Source: Shewanella pealeana ATCC 700345
GTDB lineage: Bacteria > Pseudomonadota > Gammaproteobacteria > Enterobacterales > Shewanellaceae
Assembly: GCF_000018285.1 (NCBI RefSeq)
Contig: NC_009901.1
Location: 1,239,001-1,303,000, forward strand
Length of the DNA stretch: 64,000 nucleotides
Reading direction: 5' to 3'
Position 1 is the first letter of the stretch. Every line of letters starts with the position of its first letter. Positions 17,668-27,452 of the stretch are shown here, piece after piece. A program made the position numbers and the translations under genes. Under the pieces are notes generated by a model. That model worked only from the letters and a program-made list of their open reading frames with translations, was not told where the DNA came from and did not search any database.

Positions 17668-18132
17668 ATGATGGAAGAAATCGCTAGAGTTGTCGCTAAT
17701 GGCAACTCTGGTTGGGTCGTTGTTGAAGTTGAGATGAAGAGTGCCTGTAATCATTGTGAAAGCGGTGATTCTTGTGGCACATCTGCCGTTTCAAAAGCCT
17801 TTTCGCCTAAAGTACAACGTTTTTCAATTCAGAGTGATCGGCAGTTTGTTAAAGGCGAGCGCTTAAAACTGGGTTTACCGGAAAGCGTAATCTTAAAAGC
17901 AGCAACCTTAGTCTATATTTTACCGCTTATTGGGTTGTTTATTGGCGCTTTCAGCGCTAATCAAATCGGCTCTTTAATAGGAAGCGCTTCTGAACTGTTA
18001 TCTATTTCGGGAGCATTAGTCGGTAGTTTCTGTTTCTGGGCTGTCGGAAAAAAAGCGGCCAAGAGATTAGAAGCGCAGGCGCAGCCTGTCATTATCAAGT
18101 CTCTGGGCAAGCCTATCGAGATAGCTAATTAG
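17668..18132 (+). CDS. rseC: RseC, membrane protein of the sigma-E cluster
   Basis: Inner-membrane protein of the RseC/MucC family, implicated in sigma-E modulation and in electron transfer (SoxR reduction). Motifs: Cys-rich CNHCESGDSCGTS near the N-terminus, then two membrane segments (about 76-97 and 107-125). An ATG-ATG pair at 17668/17671 with GAAGG at 17656-17660 is the credible start; the frame is open 13 codons further upstream into rseB, but that extension is Cys-rich noise. The product is about 154 aa. Confidence 0.9.
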   Translation: MMEEIARVVANGNSGWVVVEVEMKSACNHCESGDSCGTSAVSKAFSPKVQRFSIQSDRQFVKGERLKLGLPESVILKAATLVYILPLIGLFIGAFSANQIGSLIGSASELLSISGALVGSFCFWAVGKKAAKRLEAQAQPVIIKSLGKPIEIAN

Positions 18133-18260
18133 GCACAACACTGGCCATTAGTTATTATTCCTCAGTTATCAGACTATAAAAATTGGTATTAAAGCTGCGA
18201 TCGGGTACAATTCTGCACTTTAAAATTTTTATCAACTTCGAGTTAAGTCATCCCAGCATA

Positions 18261-20051
18261 ATGAAGCATATTAGAAACTTTTCAATTATTGCCCATATTG
18301 ACCACGGCAAATCAACACTATCAGATCGCCTTATTCAAGAATGCGGTGGCTTAACCGATCGTGAAATGGCTGCGCAAGTTCTTGACTCAATGGATATTGA
18401 GCGTGAGCGCGGTATTACCATCAAAGCCCAAAGTGTAACTTTGGATTACTTAGCTAATGATGGTGAAACCTACCAGCTAAACTTCATTGATACCCCTGGC
18501 CACGTTGACTTCTCTTATGAAGTATCACGTTCGCTTGCAGCATGTGAAGGGGCATTATTGGTTGTTGACGCTGGTCAAGGCGTTGAGGCACAAACCCTAG
18601 CAAACTGTTATACCGCACTTGAGATGGATATGGACGTTGTTCCTGTTCTGAACAAGATCGATCTGCCGCAGGCTGATCCAGACCGTGTAGCTGAAGAAAT
18701 TGAAGACATCGTGGGCATTGAAGCTACTGATGCAGTTCGATGTTCAGCTAAAACGGGTATCGGTATTAAAGATGTTCTTGAAGTTATCGTCGAGCAAATT
18801 CCACCGCCAGAAGGCGATCCAGAAGGTCCACTTCAAGCGCTGATTATCGACTCTTGGTTCGATAGCTACTTAGGCGTCGTGTCTCTAGTTCGTATCAAGA
18901 ACGGCATTTTGAAAAAAGGCGACAAGTTTAAGGTTATGTCTACAGGGCAGAACTACAACGCTGATCGTGTTGGTATTTTCACGCCTAAGCAAACCGATAC
19001 TACCGAGCTAAAAACCGGTGAAGTAGGCTTCGTTATTGCGGGTATTAAAGAGATTCACGGTGCACCTGTAGGTGATACCTTGACTCACTCTAAGCACGGT
19101 GCTGAAACACCTTTAGCAGGTTTTAAAAAGGTTAAACCACAAGTTTATGCTGGTTTATTCCCAATCTCTACTGACGATTACGAAAACTTCCGTGACGCGC
19201 TGAACAAGCTAAGCTTGAACGATGCATCACTATTTTTCGAACCAGAAACTTCATCTGCACTAGGTTTTGGTTTCCGTATTGGCTTCTTGGGTCTGCTCCA
19301 CATGGAGATTATTCAAGAGCGTCTAGAGCGTGAATACAACTTAGAGCTAATCACTACAGCGCCAACGGTAGTGTATGAAATCGTTCAGACTAATGGTGAG
19401 ACGATCTACGTTGATAACCCATCTGATCTGCCAGCGGTTAACAATATCGCTGAGATGCGTGAGCCGATTGTTGAAACCAATATTTTGGTTCCAAAAGAAT
19501 ACTTAGGTAACGTAATTACCCTATGTATCGAAAAGCGTGGTGTACAAACCAATTTGGTTTACCACGGTAACCAAGTGGCGTTGACCTACGAATTACCAAT
19601 GGCTGAAGTGGTCATGGATTTCTTCGACCGTCTTAAATCAACCAGTCGCGGTTATGCTTCTCTTGAGTATAACTTTATCCGCTTTGAGCCTGCTGACATG
19701 GTACGTTTAGATATCTTGATCAACGGTGACAGAGTCGATGCATTGGCCATGATTATCCACAAAGGATTGATCCGCTCTAAAGGTCTAGCGCTTGTGAATA
19801 AGATGAAAGAGCTTATTCCTCGTCAAATGTTTGATATTGCGGTACAAGCGGCGGTTGGTAGTCAGATTATTGCGCGTTCATCGATTAAAGCTATGCGTAA
19901 AGACGTAACTGCTAAATGTTACGGTGGTGACGTATCTCGTAAGAAGAAACTACTGAACAAGCAGAAAGAAGGTAAGAAACGTATGAAGCAGGTTGGTAAC
20001 GTTGAGGTGCCTCAAGAAGCATTCTTAGCGGTACTAAAGCTTAACGATTAA
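18261..20051 (+). CDS. lepA: LepA, elongation factor 4
   Basis: Ribosomal GTPase of the EF-G-like class. G motifs: [10 protein letters not shown] (G1), DTPGHVDF (G3), NKIDLP (G4); the LepA-specific C-terminal domain includes [18 protein letters not shown] and [20 protein letters not shown]. The true start is ATG 18261 ([14 protein letters not shown]), giving 596 residues, the family's standard length; the open frame reaches back to 18183 but those codons are not conserved. It precedes lepB, as in E. coli. Confidence 0.97.
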   Translation: MKHIRNFSIIAHIDHGKSTLSDRLIQECGGLTDREMAAQVLDSMDIERERGITIKAQSVTLDYLANDGETYQLNFIDTPGHVDFSYEVSRSLAACEGALLVVDAGQGVEAQTLANCYTALEMDMDVVPVLNKIDLPQADPDRVAEEIEDIVGIEATDAVRCSAKTGIGIKDVLEVIVEQIPPPEGDPEGPLQALIIDSWFDSYLGVVSLVRIKNGILKKGDKFKVMSTGQNYNADRVGIFTPKQTDTTELKTGEVGFVIAGIKEIHGAPVGDTLTHSKHGAETPLAGFKKVKPQVYAGLFPISTDDYENFRDALNKLSLNDASLFFEPETSSALGFGFRIGFLGLLHMEIIQERLEREYNLELITTAPTVVYEIVQTNGETIYVDNPSDLPAVNNIAEMREPIVETNILVPKEYLGNVITLCIEKRGVQTNLVYHGNQVALTYELPMAEVVMDFFDRLKSTSRGYASLEYNFIRFEPADMVRLDILINGDRVDALAMIIHKGLIRSKGLALVNKMKELIPRQMFDIAVQAAVGSQIIARSSIKAMRKDVTAKCYGGDVSRKKKLLNKQKEGKKRMKQVGNVEVPQEAFLAVLKLND

Positions 20052-20090
20052 GCTTACTCGTTAAGAATTGTTAATATATCGCTAGACTGA

Positions 20091-20115
20091 GCGCCGCAAT
20101 TTGCGGCGCTTTCAT
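20091..20115 (+). terminator. Hairpin after lepA
   Basis: Stem GCGCCGCAA/TTGCGGCGC, nearly continuous with a very small loop, followed by TTTC only. It may attenuate rather than fully stop transcription into lepB. Confidence 0.6.
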
Positions 20116-20191
20116 TACTGGCGTATAACCATTAATGACAATGGCGCTATCGCCATGAAACCGATTATGTTTGGCAGGAGTTTATTTAATA

Positions 20192-21109
20192 ATGGCAGCC
20201 TATTTTTCTCTAATATTGGTGTTGGTTACCTTAACTAGCGGTTTAGTGTGGATGGCAGACGCTCTGTTTTTTGCACCTAAGCGCCGTGAGAAGTTAGCAA
20301 TGGCTCAAGCTGCACAAGCAGATTTGAGTGAAGAAAGCGTCGATAAGATTATGCGTGAATCAGCACTGGTTGAAACATCTAAGTCTATCTTCCCTGTTAT
20401 CGCTTTTGTATTGATCCTACGTTCTTTTATTTATGAGCCGTTTCAGATCCCGTCAGGCTCTATGATGCCTACTTTGCTTGTGGGAGATTTCATCTTAGTA
20501 GAGAAGTTTAGCTACGGTATTAAAGATCCTGTCTGGCGTACTACGCTTAAAGAGACGGGTAAGCCAGAGCGTGGCGATGTGGCAGTGTTTAAATATCCAG
20601 TTAATCCACAAGTCGATTACATCAAACGCATTATAGGCTTACCGGGTGACCGAATTATTTATCGCAACAAAGATCTTTATATCCAGCCAGCGTGTGCAGA
20701 GGGGCAAAGCCCTTGCCCAGAGCTAAAGATGGTTGATAGAGCCTTGGTTAACCGTGGAGAGTTCTCTCAAAATGGTACGGCTTTGGTCCGTTATAAAGAG
20801 CAGGTCGGTGACGTGAGTCATGACATCTTAATCAATCCGTCTCGTCCAGATATGATTAGTCATTTTTACCGACAAGAAAATGTCCCTCTGACAGAGTTTG
20901 TTGTACCAGAAGGGCAATACTTTGCTATGGGTGACAACCGTGACAACAGTCAAGACAGTCGCTACTGGGGCTTCGTTCCAGAACAGAATTTAGTGGGTAA
21001 AGCTGTAGCCATTTGGATTAGCTTCGAGTTTGACAGAAAGCCTGCGGACTTTTTACCGACTTGGATCCCAACTGGGGTTCGCTTTAACCGTGTAGGCGGA
21101 ATTGAGTAA
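20192..21109 (+). CDS. lepB: Signal peptidase I
   Basis: Inner-membrane Ser-Lys protease that removes signal peptides. With start ATG 20192 (AGGAG upstream at about 20175) the protein has 305 residues, two N-terminal membrane segments (about 3-23 and 66-83), catalytic Ser90 in [10 protein letters not shown] and Lys145 in [12 protein letters not shown], and the box [14 protein letters not shown]. The ORF extends 7 codons upstream to a TTG that is less likely. Followed after 1 bp by rnc. Confidence 0.96.
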   Translation: MAAYFSLILVLVTLTSGLVWMADALFFAPKRREKLAMAQAAQADLSEESVDKIMRESALVETSKSIFPVIAFVLILRSFIYEPFQIPSGSMMPTLLVGDFILVEKFSYGIKDPVWRTTLKETGKPERGDVAVFKYPVNPQVDYIKRIIGLPGDRIIYRNKDLYIQPACAEGQSPCPELKMVDRALVNRGEFSQNGTALVRYKEQVGDVSHDILINPSRPDMISHFYRQENVPLTEFVVPEGQYFAMGDNRDNSQDSRYWGFVPEQNLVGKAVAIWISFEFDRKPADFLPTWIPTGVRFNRVGGIE

Positions 21110-21110
21110 T

Positions 21111-21788
21111 ATGGAACCGATTAAGAACATTCCACGTTTGTGCCGTACTTTAGGGTACGAGTTCAATGAAAAAGCATTTTTAGACCAAGCATTGACTCAT
21201 AGAAGTGCCTCTAATAAGCATAATGAGAGATTAGAGTTTCTTGGAGATTCTATTCTGTCTATCGTGATCTCTGATGCCCTTTATCATCAGTTCCCAGCGG
21301 CCACCGAAGGTGACCTAAGCCGTATGCGCGCAACACTCGTTTGCGGCAAGATGCTGGCAGAAATCGCTATCGAATTTAAGCTTGGCGATTACCTAAAGCT
21401 AGGTCCTGGAGAGTTAAAAAGTGGCGGCTTTAGACGAGAGTCAATTCTAGCCGATGCGGTAGAAGCGATTATCGGTGCAATTTATCTCGATTCTGATATT
21501 GAGAATTGTCGTCAGTTAGTGCTTAACTGGTACGAGTCGCGCCTAAAGGTTATTGAGCCTATAAATCAAAAAGATCCAAAAACATTACTGCAAGAGTATT
21601 TGCAGAAATATAGAAAACCACTGCCAGTTTATAGAGTGGCCCATACTGAAGGCGATGCTCACGAGCAGACTTTCACCGTTGAATGTATTGTTGAAGACTT
21701 GAGCCAAGCCGTTGTCGGAGTAGCCAGTTCGCGCAGAAAAGCGGAACAGAGTGCTGCGGCTCAAGTGTTGGAGTTAATTAAGAAATGA
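21111..21788 (+). CDS. rnc: Ribonuclease III
   Basis: Double-stranded RNA endonuclease for rRNA and mRNA processing. The signature [14 protein letters not shown] (about 37-50) holds the catalytic Glu and Asp, a second acidic patch is in [14 protein letters not shown], and the C-terminal dsRNA-binding domain (about 155-225) ends [19 protein letters not shown] 21111 gives 225 aa, one less than E. coli. It starts 1 bp after lepB and overlaps era by 4 bp, so lepB-rnc-era are tightly coupled. Confidence 0.97.
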   Translation: MEPIKNIPRLCRTLGYEFNEKAFLDQALTHRSASNKHNERLEFLGDSILSIVISDALYHQFPAATEGDLSRMRATLVCGKMLAEIAIEFKLGDYLKLGPGELKSGGFRRESILADAVEAIIGAIYLDSDIENCRQLVLNWYESRLKVIEPINQKDPKTLLQEYLQKYRKPLPVYRVAHTEGDAHEQTFTVECIVEDLSQAVVGVASSRRKAEQSAAAQVLELIKK

Positions 21789-22777
21789 GTGACAACAAAG
21801 ATTTACCTGAAAGCCAAGAGCCAAGTTTAGACGAACTACTGGCTAATATGAACAATCCGTCGTCAGCGGTTAAGTACGCGGTGACCTATTGCGGCATGGT
21901 GGCGATCGTTGGTCGCCCAAACGTGGGTAAGTCAACGCTTCTTAATAAGCTCTTAGGTCAGAAGATTAGTATTACCTCTAAGAAGCCGCAAACTACCCGT
22001 CATCGCATCATGGGTATTCATACTGATGGTCCACGTCAGGTAGTGTTTATCGACACTCCTGGTCTTCATATGGAAGAGAAGCGTGCGATTAACCGTTTGA
22101 TGAACCGCGCTGCGGCAAGTTCGTTAGCAGAAGTGGCATTAGTGGTATTTGTTGTTGACGGTATGAACTGGACGCCAGATGATGAGATGGTTCTGCGTAA
22201 ACTGCAGAGTCGTGATGATGGTCGTAAGACGATTCTAGCAATCAACAAAGTCGATAACATTAAAGACAAAGAAGCGCTGTTCCCACACCTTGAAGAGTTA
22301 TCGAAGAAGTTTCCTTTCGATGAGATTTTACCGATTTCAGCAACTCAAGGCACCAACGTTCAACGCATCCTAGATATGTCAGTCGCCTCTGTACCTGAGT
22401 CGCCACATTACTTCCCTGAAGATTACGTGACAGACCGTTCGCAGAAGTTTATGGCTTCTGAAATTGTTCGTGAAAAGCTGATGCGTTTCTTGGGTGACGA
22501 ATTGCCATACGATTGTACGGTAGAGATCGAACAGTTTAAGATGATGGAAAACGGCGTTTACCAGATCAACGCTTTGGTGCTTGTTGAGCGCGAAACTCAA
22601 AAGCGTATGGTGATTGGTAATAAAGGCGAGCGCATCAAAAAAATCAGTTCTGCTGCACGCGTCGATATGGAAGTCTTGTTTGATAACAAGGTTTTCTTGG
22701 AGATGTGGGTTAAAGTTAAGTCAGGCTGGGCTGATGACGAACGCGCACTGCGAAGCTTAGGTTATGGTGACGATTAG
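21785..22777 (+). CDS. era: Era, ribosome assembly GTPase
   Basis: GTPase that binds the 3' end of 16S rRNA. G motifs are GRPNVGKST, the switch [14 protein letters not shown] and NKVD; the C-terminal KH domain (about 230-320) contains [24 protein letters not shown]. At 330 residues it has an N-terminal extension of about 33 residues rich in acidic and polar amino acids ([18 protein letters not shown]) before the conserved AIVGRPN region; the E. coli protein is 301. ATGA overlap with rnc fixes the start. Confidence 0.96.
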   Translation: MSDNKDLPESQEPSLDELLANMNNPSSAVKYAVTYCGMVAIVGRPNVGKSTLLNKLLGQKISITSKKPQTTRHRIMGIHTDGPRQVVFIDTPGLHMEEKRAINRLMNRAAASSLAEVALVVFVVDGMNWTPDDEMVLRKLQSRDDGRKTILAINKVDNIKDKEALFPHLEELSKKFPFDEILPISATQGTNVQRILDMSVASVPESPHYFPEDYVTDRSQKFMASEIVREKLMRFLGDELPYDCTVEIEQFKMMENGVYQINALVLVERETQKRMVIGNKGERIKKISSAARVDMEVLFDNKVFLEMWVKVKSGWADDERALRSLGYGDD

Positions 22778-22801
22778 TCGCCACTAGCTTGATAGCGAAA
22801 C

Positions 22802-22838
22802 ATGCCTCTTTTTAGTGATAAGAAGGGGCATTTTTATA
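22802..22838 (+). terminator. Probable terminator after era
   Basis: Imperfect hairpin ATGCC...GGCAT with inner TCTT/AAGA pairing followed by five T. recO nevertheless follows on the same strand. Confidence 0.55.
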
Positions 22839-22936
22839 GCCAGCATATTAATGAATCATCCCGTTTTCTTTTTACAAACGGCTTATTGGTTTTATGATGG
22901 TATTTGGTACTATTTAGTAATCGGAATGAGATAACC

Positions 22937-23626
22937 ATGGAACGTGGCTACGTTCTTCATAGCAGGCATTTTCGTGATGGTAGCGTCATCGTTAACTTAC
23001 TGGTAGATGGTAAGGGGCGGGTCGATGCTGTTGCACGCCTAGGCGGCGCTAAAAACTCCATTCGTAGCATTATTCAACCTTTCCAACCGATTATCTTTCA
23101 GTTGCATGGCAAAACAGATCTTAAAAACCTCAAGCAGGTTGAAGCTGCTAGTCCCGCAGTACCGTTAACAGGCGACTGCTTGTATTCGGGCCTCTATCTT
23201 AATGAGTTGTTGATCCGTTGTTTATCGGTGCAGCACAGCGCCGAGAACCTCTTTTTTGATTATCATCGCACGTTAATCGCCATGGCGACTGAGTTTAATC
23301 AAAGTCAATTAAGATACTTTGAGCATGCATTGCTGCTGGAGTTGGGAACCATGCCATCTCTGGATTTTGACCCGAGTGATGCGCCAATAACGGCGAGTGG
23401 ATTTTATCGCTTAGAGCAAGACCACGGCTTTACCCCTGTTATCGCGACAGCCTTTAATCAGCATAAATTTTTTACTGGCGAGATGTTGGTCGCTTTGAAC
23501 CAGCGTACGCTGACGACAGAGCACTTTTTAGAAGCTAAAAAGCTGATGCGTCAGTTACTCGCTCCTGTACTGGGAGATAAGCCACTGCATTCAAGAACCT
23601 TGTTCGCTAAGAAACCTAAACCTTAG
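22937..23626 (+). CDS. recO: RecO, recombination mediator
   Basis: Loads RecA onto SSB-coated DNA with RecR in the RecF pathway. The N-terminal OB-fold begins MERGYVLHSRHFRDGSVIV, followed by RVDAVARLGGAKNS and an alpha-helical C-terminal domain with CLYSGLYLNELLIRCL and HALLLELG. The start is ATG 22937 (229 aa); the open frame begins 11 codons earlier at a GTG with no conserved residues. It lies between era and pdxJ as in E. coli. Confidence 0.93.
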   Translation: MERGYVLHSRHFRDGSVIVNLLVDGKGRVDAVARLGGAKNSIRSIIQPFQPIIFQLHGKTDLKNLKQVEAASPAVPLTGDCLYSGLYLNELLIRCLSVQHSAENLFFDYHRTLIAMATEFNQSQLRYFEHALLLELGTMPSLDFDPSDAPITASGFYRLEQDHGFTPVIATAFNQHKFFTGEMLVALNQRTLTTEHFLEAKKLMRQLLAPVLGDKPLHSRTLFAKKPKP

Positions 23627-23749
23627 GCCGCAACAGGTTAAAGTCACTCACAATAAATTCACCACAGTTTAGTCGGCGATACTGGCTAAACCGCAACCCT
23701 ATCAGTACAATATCGTCTTTTATATCTGCTTACTTTTTAAGGAACAATC

Positions 23750-24487
23750 ATGAGCCGGATCTTATTGGGCGTTAACATCGATCATATTGCGACTCTACGT
23801 CAGGCACGCGGGACCAATTATCCAGATCCAGTTCATGCTGCAGCCGTAGCAGAGCATGCTGGCGCAGAAGGTATTACTATTCATTTACGTGAAGATCGCC
23901 GTCATATCATCGACCGCGATGTATATACATTGGCAAAAACCTTAAAGACTCGTATGAACTTTGAGATGGCTGTGACCGAAGAGATGCTTAATATTGCCTG
24001 TGAGATTAAGCCTGCTTACGTGTGTTTAGTGCCTGAAAAACGTGAAGAGTTGACCACCGAAGGTGGCCTTGATGTGGCAGGACAACAAGATAAGATTGCA
24101 GCAGCTGTGGCGCGTTTGACTAAAGAAGGCATTAAAGTGTCTCTGTTTATCGATGCCGATAGTACTCAAATTGATGCCGCCGTTGCCGTTGGAGCACCTG
24201 TGATTGAGATCCATACAGGCTGTTACGCTGATGCTGAAACGGATAGTGAACAAGCTGCTGAGCTTAAACGTATTACCGAAATGGCGACTTACGCTCATGG
24301 CAAAGGCCTAGTGGTTAACGCTGGTCACGGCTTGCACTACCATAACGTAAAAGCCATTGCGGCTATTCCAGAGCTTTATGAGCTCAATATCGGCCATGCG
24401 ATTATAGCTCGCGCGGCTATCGATGGATTAGCGACTGCGGTACGTGATATGAAGCAGTTGATGCTAGAAGGTCGTCGCGGCGAATAA
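23750..24487 (+). CDS. pdxJ: Pyridoxine 5'-phosphate synthase
   Basis: Condenses 3-amino-2-oxopropyl phosphate with deoxyxylulose 5-phosphate to give pyridoxine phosphate. TIM-barrel enzyme with the opening [35 protein letters not shown] and [12 protein letters not shown], all PdxJ signatures. 245 residues is normal. AAGGAA lies before ATG 23750. Confidence 0.96.
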   Translation: MSRILLGVNIDHIATLRQARGTNYPDPVHAAAVAEHAGAEGITIHLREDRRHIIDRDVYTLAKTLKTRMNFEMAVTEEMLNIACEIKPAYVCLVPEKREELTTEGGLDVAGQQDKIAAAVARLTKEGIKVSLFIDADSTQIDAAVAVGAPVIEIHTGCYADAETDSEQAAELKRITEMATYAHGKGLVVNAGHGLHYHNVKAIAAIPELYELNIGHAIIARAAIDGLATAVRDMKQLMLEGRRGE

Positions 24488-24509
24488 ACTTAGCATAGCG
24501 TTGTTATTG

Positions 24510-24540
24510 AAGCCGAGACTGATGCTCTCGGCTTTTATTT
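24510..24540 (+). terminator. Terminator after pdxJ
   Basis: Stem AAGCCGAGA/TCTCGGCTT with 7-nt loop and a short T-rich tail. Confidence 0.75.
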
Positions 24541-24586
24541 ATCCCTTATGGGGCTAAGTTTAAGCGGTATGAGGTAGAGAGTCGTT

Positions 24587-24982
24587 ATGATTGTGGGTTT
24601 AGGCACTGACATTGTGGAAATAGCTCGAATTGAGTCGCGTATTCCAGCAGCTGGCGATGAGGCGTTATTAACTTGCCGTTTAGCTAAGCGTGTATTAACC
24701 GAAACAGAGTTTGCACTCTTTGTTGGTTCAACTCAACCTGCTCGCTACCTGGCTAAGCGCTTTGCCGCTAAAGAGGCAGCAGCGAAAGCACTGGGTACAG
24801 GCATAGGCCGCGGGGTATCTTTTCAGCATATTGAGATCAGTAATAATGACAATGGTGCACCACAGGTTGTCTTTACTGATGGCGCATCTGAGCGGCTATC
24901 TCAGCTTGGGGGAGTGAAAGCGCATCTCTCTATTGCCGATGAGCAGCACTATGCGACAGCGACGGTTATATTGGAGTCTTAA
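24587..24982 (+). CDS. acpS: Holo-[acyl-carrier-protein] synthase
   Basis: Transfers phosphopantetheine from CoA to acyl carrier protein. Mg-binding Asp8 in GLGTDIVEIARI and the helix RFAAKEAAAKALGTG (Glu about 65) are the AcpS hallmarks; 131 residues is slightly longer than the 126 of E. coli. ATG 24587 follows a GAGGTAGAGAG region. Conserved as the last gene of the lepA-to-acpS block. Confidence 0.95.
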   Translation: MIVGLGTDIVEIARIESRIPAAGDEALLTCRLAKRVLTETEFALFVGSTQPARYLAKRFAAKEAAAKALGTGIGRGVSFQHIEISNNDNGAPQVVFTDGASERLSQLGGVKAHLSIADEQHYATATVILES

Positions 24983-24995
24983 TTTATCAAGACAT

Positions 24996-25484
24996 TTAAA
25001 AAGAGGCTTTAGTGTTAAACACATCGAGGCTACAGTTCATGACATGTTCGCCTTCGCAAACTCGCTCGTCGGTGAATTTGAAACCTAACTGCTGATACAG
25101 CGCGATAGCAGAAAGGTTATTAGGGTAAACGCTTAAGAATATTTGCTGACATTGAAAATGCTTAAATAGAAACGCTAACAGTAACTGTGCAAAGGCCTTA
25201 CCGAGTCCTCGACCTTGATAGTCTTGAGCGATAAGAAAGCGGTCAAACCATACTCGATCTTGTTGAGACTCATTAAATAGACCGTACATAGCAAAACCGA
25301 CCACTTGCTCACCTATGCAGAGTGCTACAGGTGTATAACGAGAGTCTTCTTTAGCCTCTTGCAAACACTCAGGAATAGATTCGATAAAGCCACGTTGTTC
25401 GGCATTGAGTTGTAGCGCGAGTAACGCCTCTATGTTTGTTTCATTGACAGCTTGAATCATGAGGGTAGGGGCTGCGTTTGTCAT
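24996..25484 (-). CDS. GNAT-family N-acetyltransferase
   Basis: 162-residue acetyltransferase of unknown substrate. The acetyl-CoA motif A is visible as DYQGRGLGKAFAQLLLAFLF (about 90-109), followed by the beta-5/alpha-4 region SVYPNNLSAIALYQQLGFKFTDE. The overall look is near the spermidine/aminoglycoside-type small GNATs (central YGLFNESQQDRVWFDRFLIA), but the substrate cannot be read from sequence. It converges on acpS with 13 bp between stops and has a MITE copy 35 bp upstream of its start. Confidence 0.85.
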   Translation of the reverse strand: MTNAAPTLMIQAVNETNIEALLALQLNAEQRGFIESIPECLQEAKEDSRYTPVALCIGEQVVGFAMYGLFNESQQDRVWFDRFLIAQDYQGRGLGKAFAQLLLAFLFKHFQCQQIFLSVYPNNLSAIALYQQLGFKFTDERVCEGEHVMNCSLDVFNTKASF

Positions 25485-25519
25485 TTGCTATTGAATCTTA
25501 TTAATAAACACTGATGTTA

Positions 25520-25782
25520 TACCAATCAGTATAAGAAGTTGATCTACTCAGAGCGTTTTTGGCAAACTAATTCAAGGCAAATAGCTGAAAGAATGGTTAT
25601 TCCCTTGTGAAGCTATTTAACGCAGAAGTAGGCAGCCAAAAACGTTCCAGAATGGCGAGTTTTAGCGGTTCTGATGCTGTGTTAACGAGCTTAACCGTAG
25701 AATAACTATGCTCTTCACTCGTTGCCTTGCCTCATAACCGCTAAACTCTCGCTGAGCGACCAAATCTTTATACTGATTGGTA
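25520..25782 (-). mobile_element. MITE-like element, short form, copy 2 (inverted)
   Basis: 263-bp copy in the opposite orientation to copies 1 and 4, with the same 15-bp terminal repeats TACCAATCAGTATAA and TTA target duplications at 25517-25519 and 25783-25785. It lacks the 96-bp internal block and is the most diverged copy. The frame that is open in other copies has a stop here. It lies upstream of the GNAT gene and could affect its promoter. Confidence 0.85.
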
Positions 25783-25913
25783 TTAATTAGGGGCGCATAT
25801 TAGCCCTTAGTCGCACCAATCCTCAAGTTATATGATTCAATATTTGTTTGATTTGCGAACAGCGCACTTATCATGTTAACTATGAATACATACGCTGCTC
25901 TCAAGTGATGTGC

Positions 25914-26855
25914 CTACTCGTCATCAAACTGTTCAAGAAAGGCTTTTGACGGCATAAAGAATAAACAGCCAGTCTTAGCTTCAACAAAATCGAGTAAGCG
26001 ATCGTAGTGGCCGTTTTCGTCGGCATTGATCATCTGACTTAGCGAGGTTTCAATAATAGAGGGGGTGGCAGCAAAGCCGACAAACATGGTGCCATGCTCC
26101 ATTGCATTACCGTACGGGCGATTTTGCCTAAGCATCTTTATCTCTTCACCATTTATCTCTACTTTACTCTTAGCGTTGTGCGCCCAAGCGGGTTTAACAT
26201 CATCACTGAGCTCGACGTTATCCATTTTGGTCCGTCCAATGACTTGCTCCTGATACTCAGTACTTTGTTTGTCCCAATGGCCTTGTTTATCAACATATCG
26301 CTGTACATGCAGGTAGCTACCACCTTTATGTAGTTCAGCATCATCAACAACTAACACAGCTTCAACTCTTTCATCACCGGTAGGATTTTCGGTGCCATCG
26401 ACAAAATCGATCATGTCGCGGTTATCTAAGTATTTATAAGCTTGTATGTCTTCAATTAAGCAGGCAATGGGACTAAAACTGTTGCGGATATACTTAGCGG
26501 CCTGAAAATTTAGATCGATTCGCTCGGATTTTATCATCACAAAGATATCGCCAACCGTTGATGGGAAGTGGCGTTCACCATTACGCATATCAGGAAAAGC
26601 ATGTAACTCTGCGGGCATAGGTTGATCTGGAAACAGCTTCGGCCAAGCATTAGCCGAAAAACCGATTGAGATGGTTAAGCCAGCGGTTAGATCTTTTTGA
26701 TTGATTGATTTCTCTATACCAGAAAGATTGGTAATGCTATCGCCGATGGTATCTTTAAGCTCTGCTTGAGACAGCAGTGAAAAGGTGAGGTATTCGACAT
26801 GTGAGCTAGGGTTGGAGAGAACGCCGGGTTGCGCGAGTGAATATACTTGTGTCAT
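25914..26855 (-). CDS. Dyp-type heme peroxidase
   Basis: Dye-decolorising-type peroxidase, YfeX-like cytoplasmic class. The distal motif GxxDG is seen in DFVDGTENP with the catalytic Asp, and the conserved Arg and following region in MLRQNRPYGNAMEHGTMFVGFAA; the proximal heme-ligand His is probably in PAWAHNAKSKVE. No signal peptide. The ORF opens at ATG 26870, but the GGAG at 26865-26868 is correctly spaced for ATG 26855 (MTQVYSLAQPGV), giving 313 residues. It is flanked on both sides by short MITE copies. Confidence 0.9.
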   Translation of the reverse strand: MTQVYSLAQPGVLSNPSSHVEYLTFSLLSQAELKDTIGDSITNLSGIEKSINQKDLTAGLTISIGFSANAWPKLFPDQPMPAELHAFPDMRNGERHFPSTVGDIFVMIKSERIDLNFQAAKYIRNSFSPIACLIEDIQAYKYLDNRDMIDFVDGTENPTGDERVEAVLVVDDAELHKGGSYLHVQRYVDKQGHWDKQSTEYQEQVIGRTKMDNVELSDDVKPAWAHNAKSKVEINGEEIKMLRQNRPYGNAMEHGTMFVGFAATPSIIETSLSQMINADENGHYDRLLDFVEAKTGCLFFMPSKAFLEQFDDE

Positions 26856-26908
26856 TAACTGTGTCTCCATTCGGTAAAATGAGGAGTGATGTTTACTTTA
26901 CAAAGTTA

Positions 26909-27186
26909 TACCAATCAGTATAAGAAGTTGATCTACTCAGAACGTTTTTTGGCAAACTAATTCAAGGCAAATAACTGAAAGAATGGTTGCTCCCTTGTGA
27001 AGTTGTTCAACGCAGAAGTAGGCAGCCAAAAACGTTCCAGAATGGCGAGTTTTAGCGGCTCTGATACTGCGACTCTTAAGGAACAAAAGGGAACTTAAAC
27101 CTAGTTTCACTATGCTCTTCACTCGTTGCCTTGTCTCAGTGCCGCTAAACTCTCGCTGAGCGACCAAATCTTTATACTGATTGGTA
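26909..27186 (-). mobile_element. MITE-like element, short form, copy 3 (inverted)
   Basis: 278-bp copy with 15-bp terminal repeats and TTA duplications at 26906-26908 and 27187-27189, same orientation as copy 2. It is exactly 96 bp shorter than the long form, lacking the block inserted after the GAGGCGAG position. It carries a 76-codon open frame on the minus strand related to the one in the long copies, which I regard as chance. It lies 54 bp upstream of the Dyp peroxidase start. Confidence 0.85.
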
Positions 27187-27452
27187 TTAGTTACAGTCTC
27201 AAGTGTAGTGGATTTATTGGGCTTAAAAAACTATACGCCTTTAGTCTGTAATGTGAAATGAACTCTAGTTAATCTAGATTTTAGTGATACGGATTAAAAA
27301 ATTACCGATTAAATTAAGTCATAAGTTTATGTAGTTTGTGAACCACTCTTGCTCTGTGTATTCTGCAGCTGTTTTATCTAAGTTTATGTTTTACCTGATG
27401 CTAGTAAACCTAGGATCTAGACTATTAAAATTTAATTACAAGAGTAACCCTG

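Noticed and set aside
18183..18260. N-terminal extension of LepA
   Set aside because: The 26 extra codons precede the universally conserved start [14 protein letters not shown] and resemble translated intergenic DNA.
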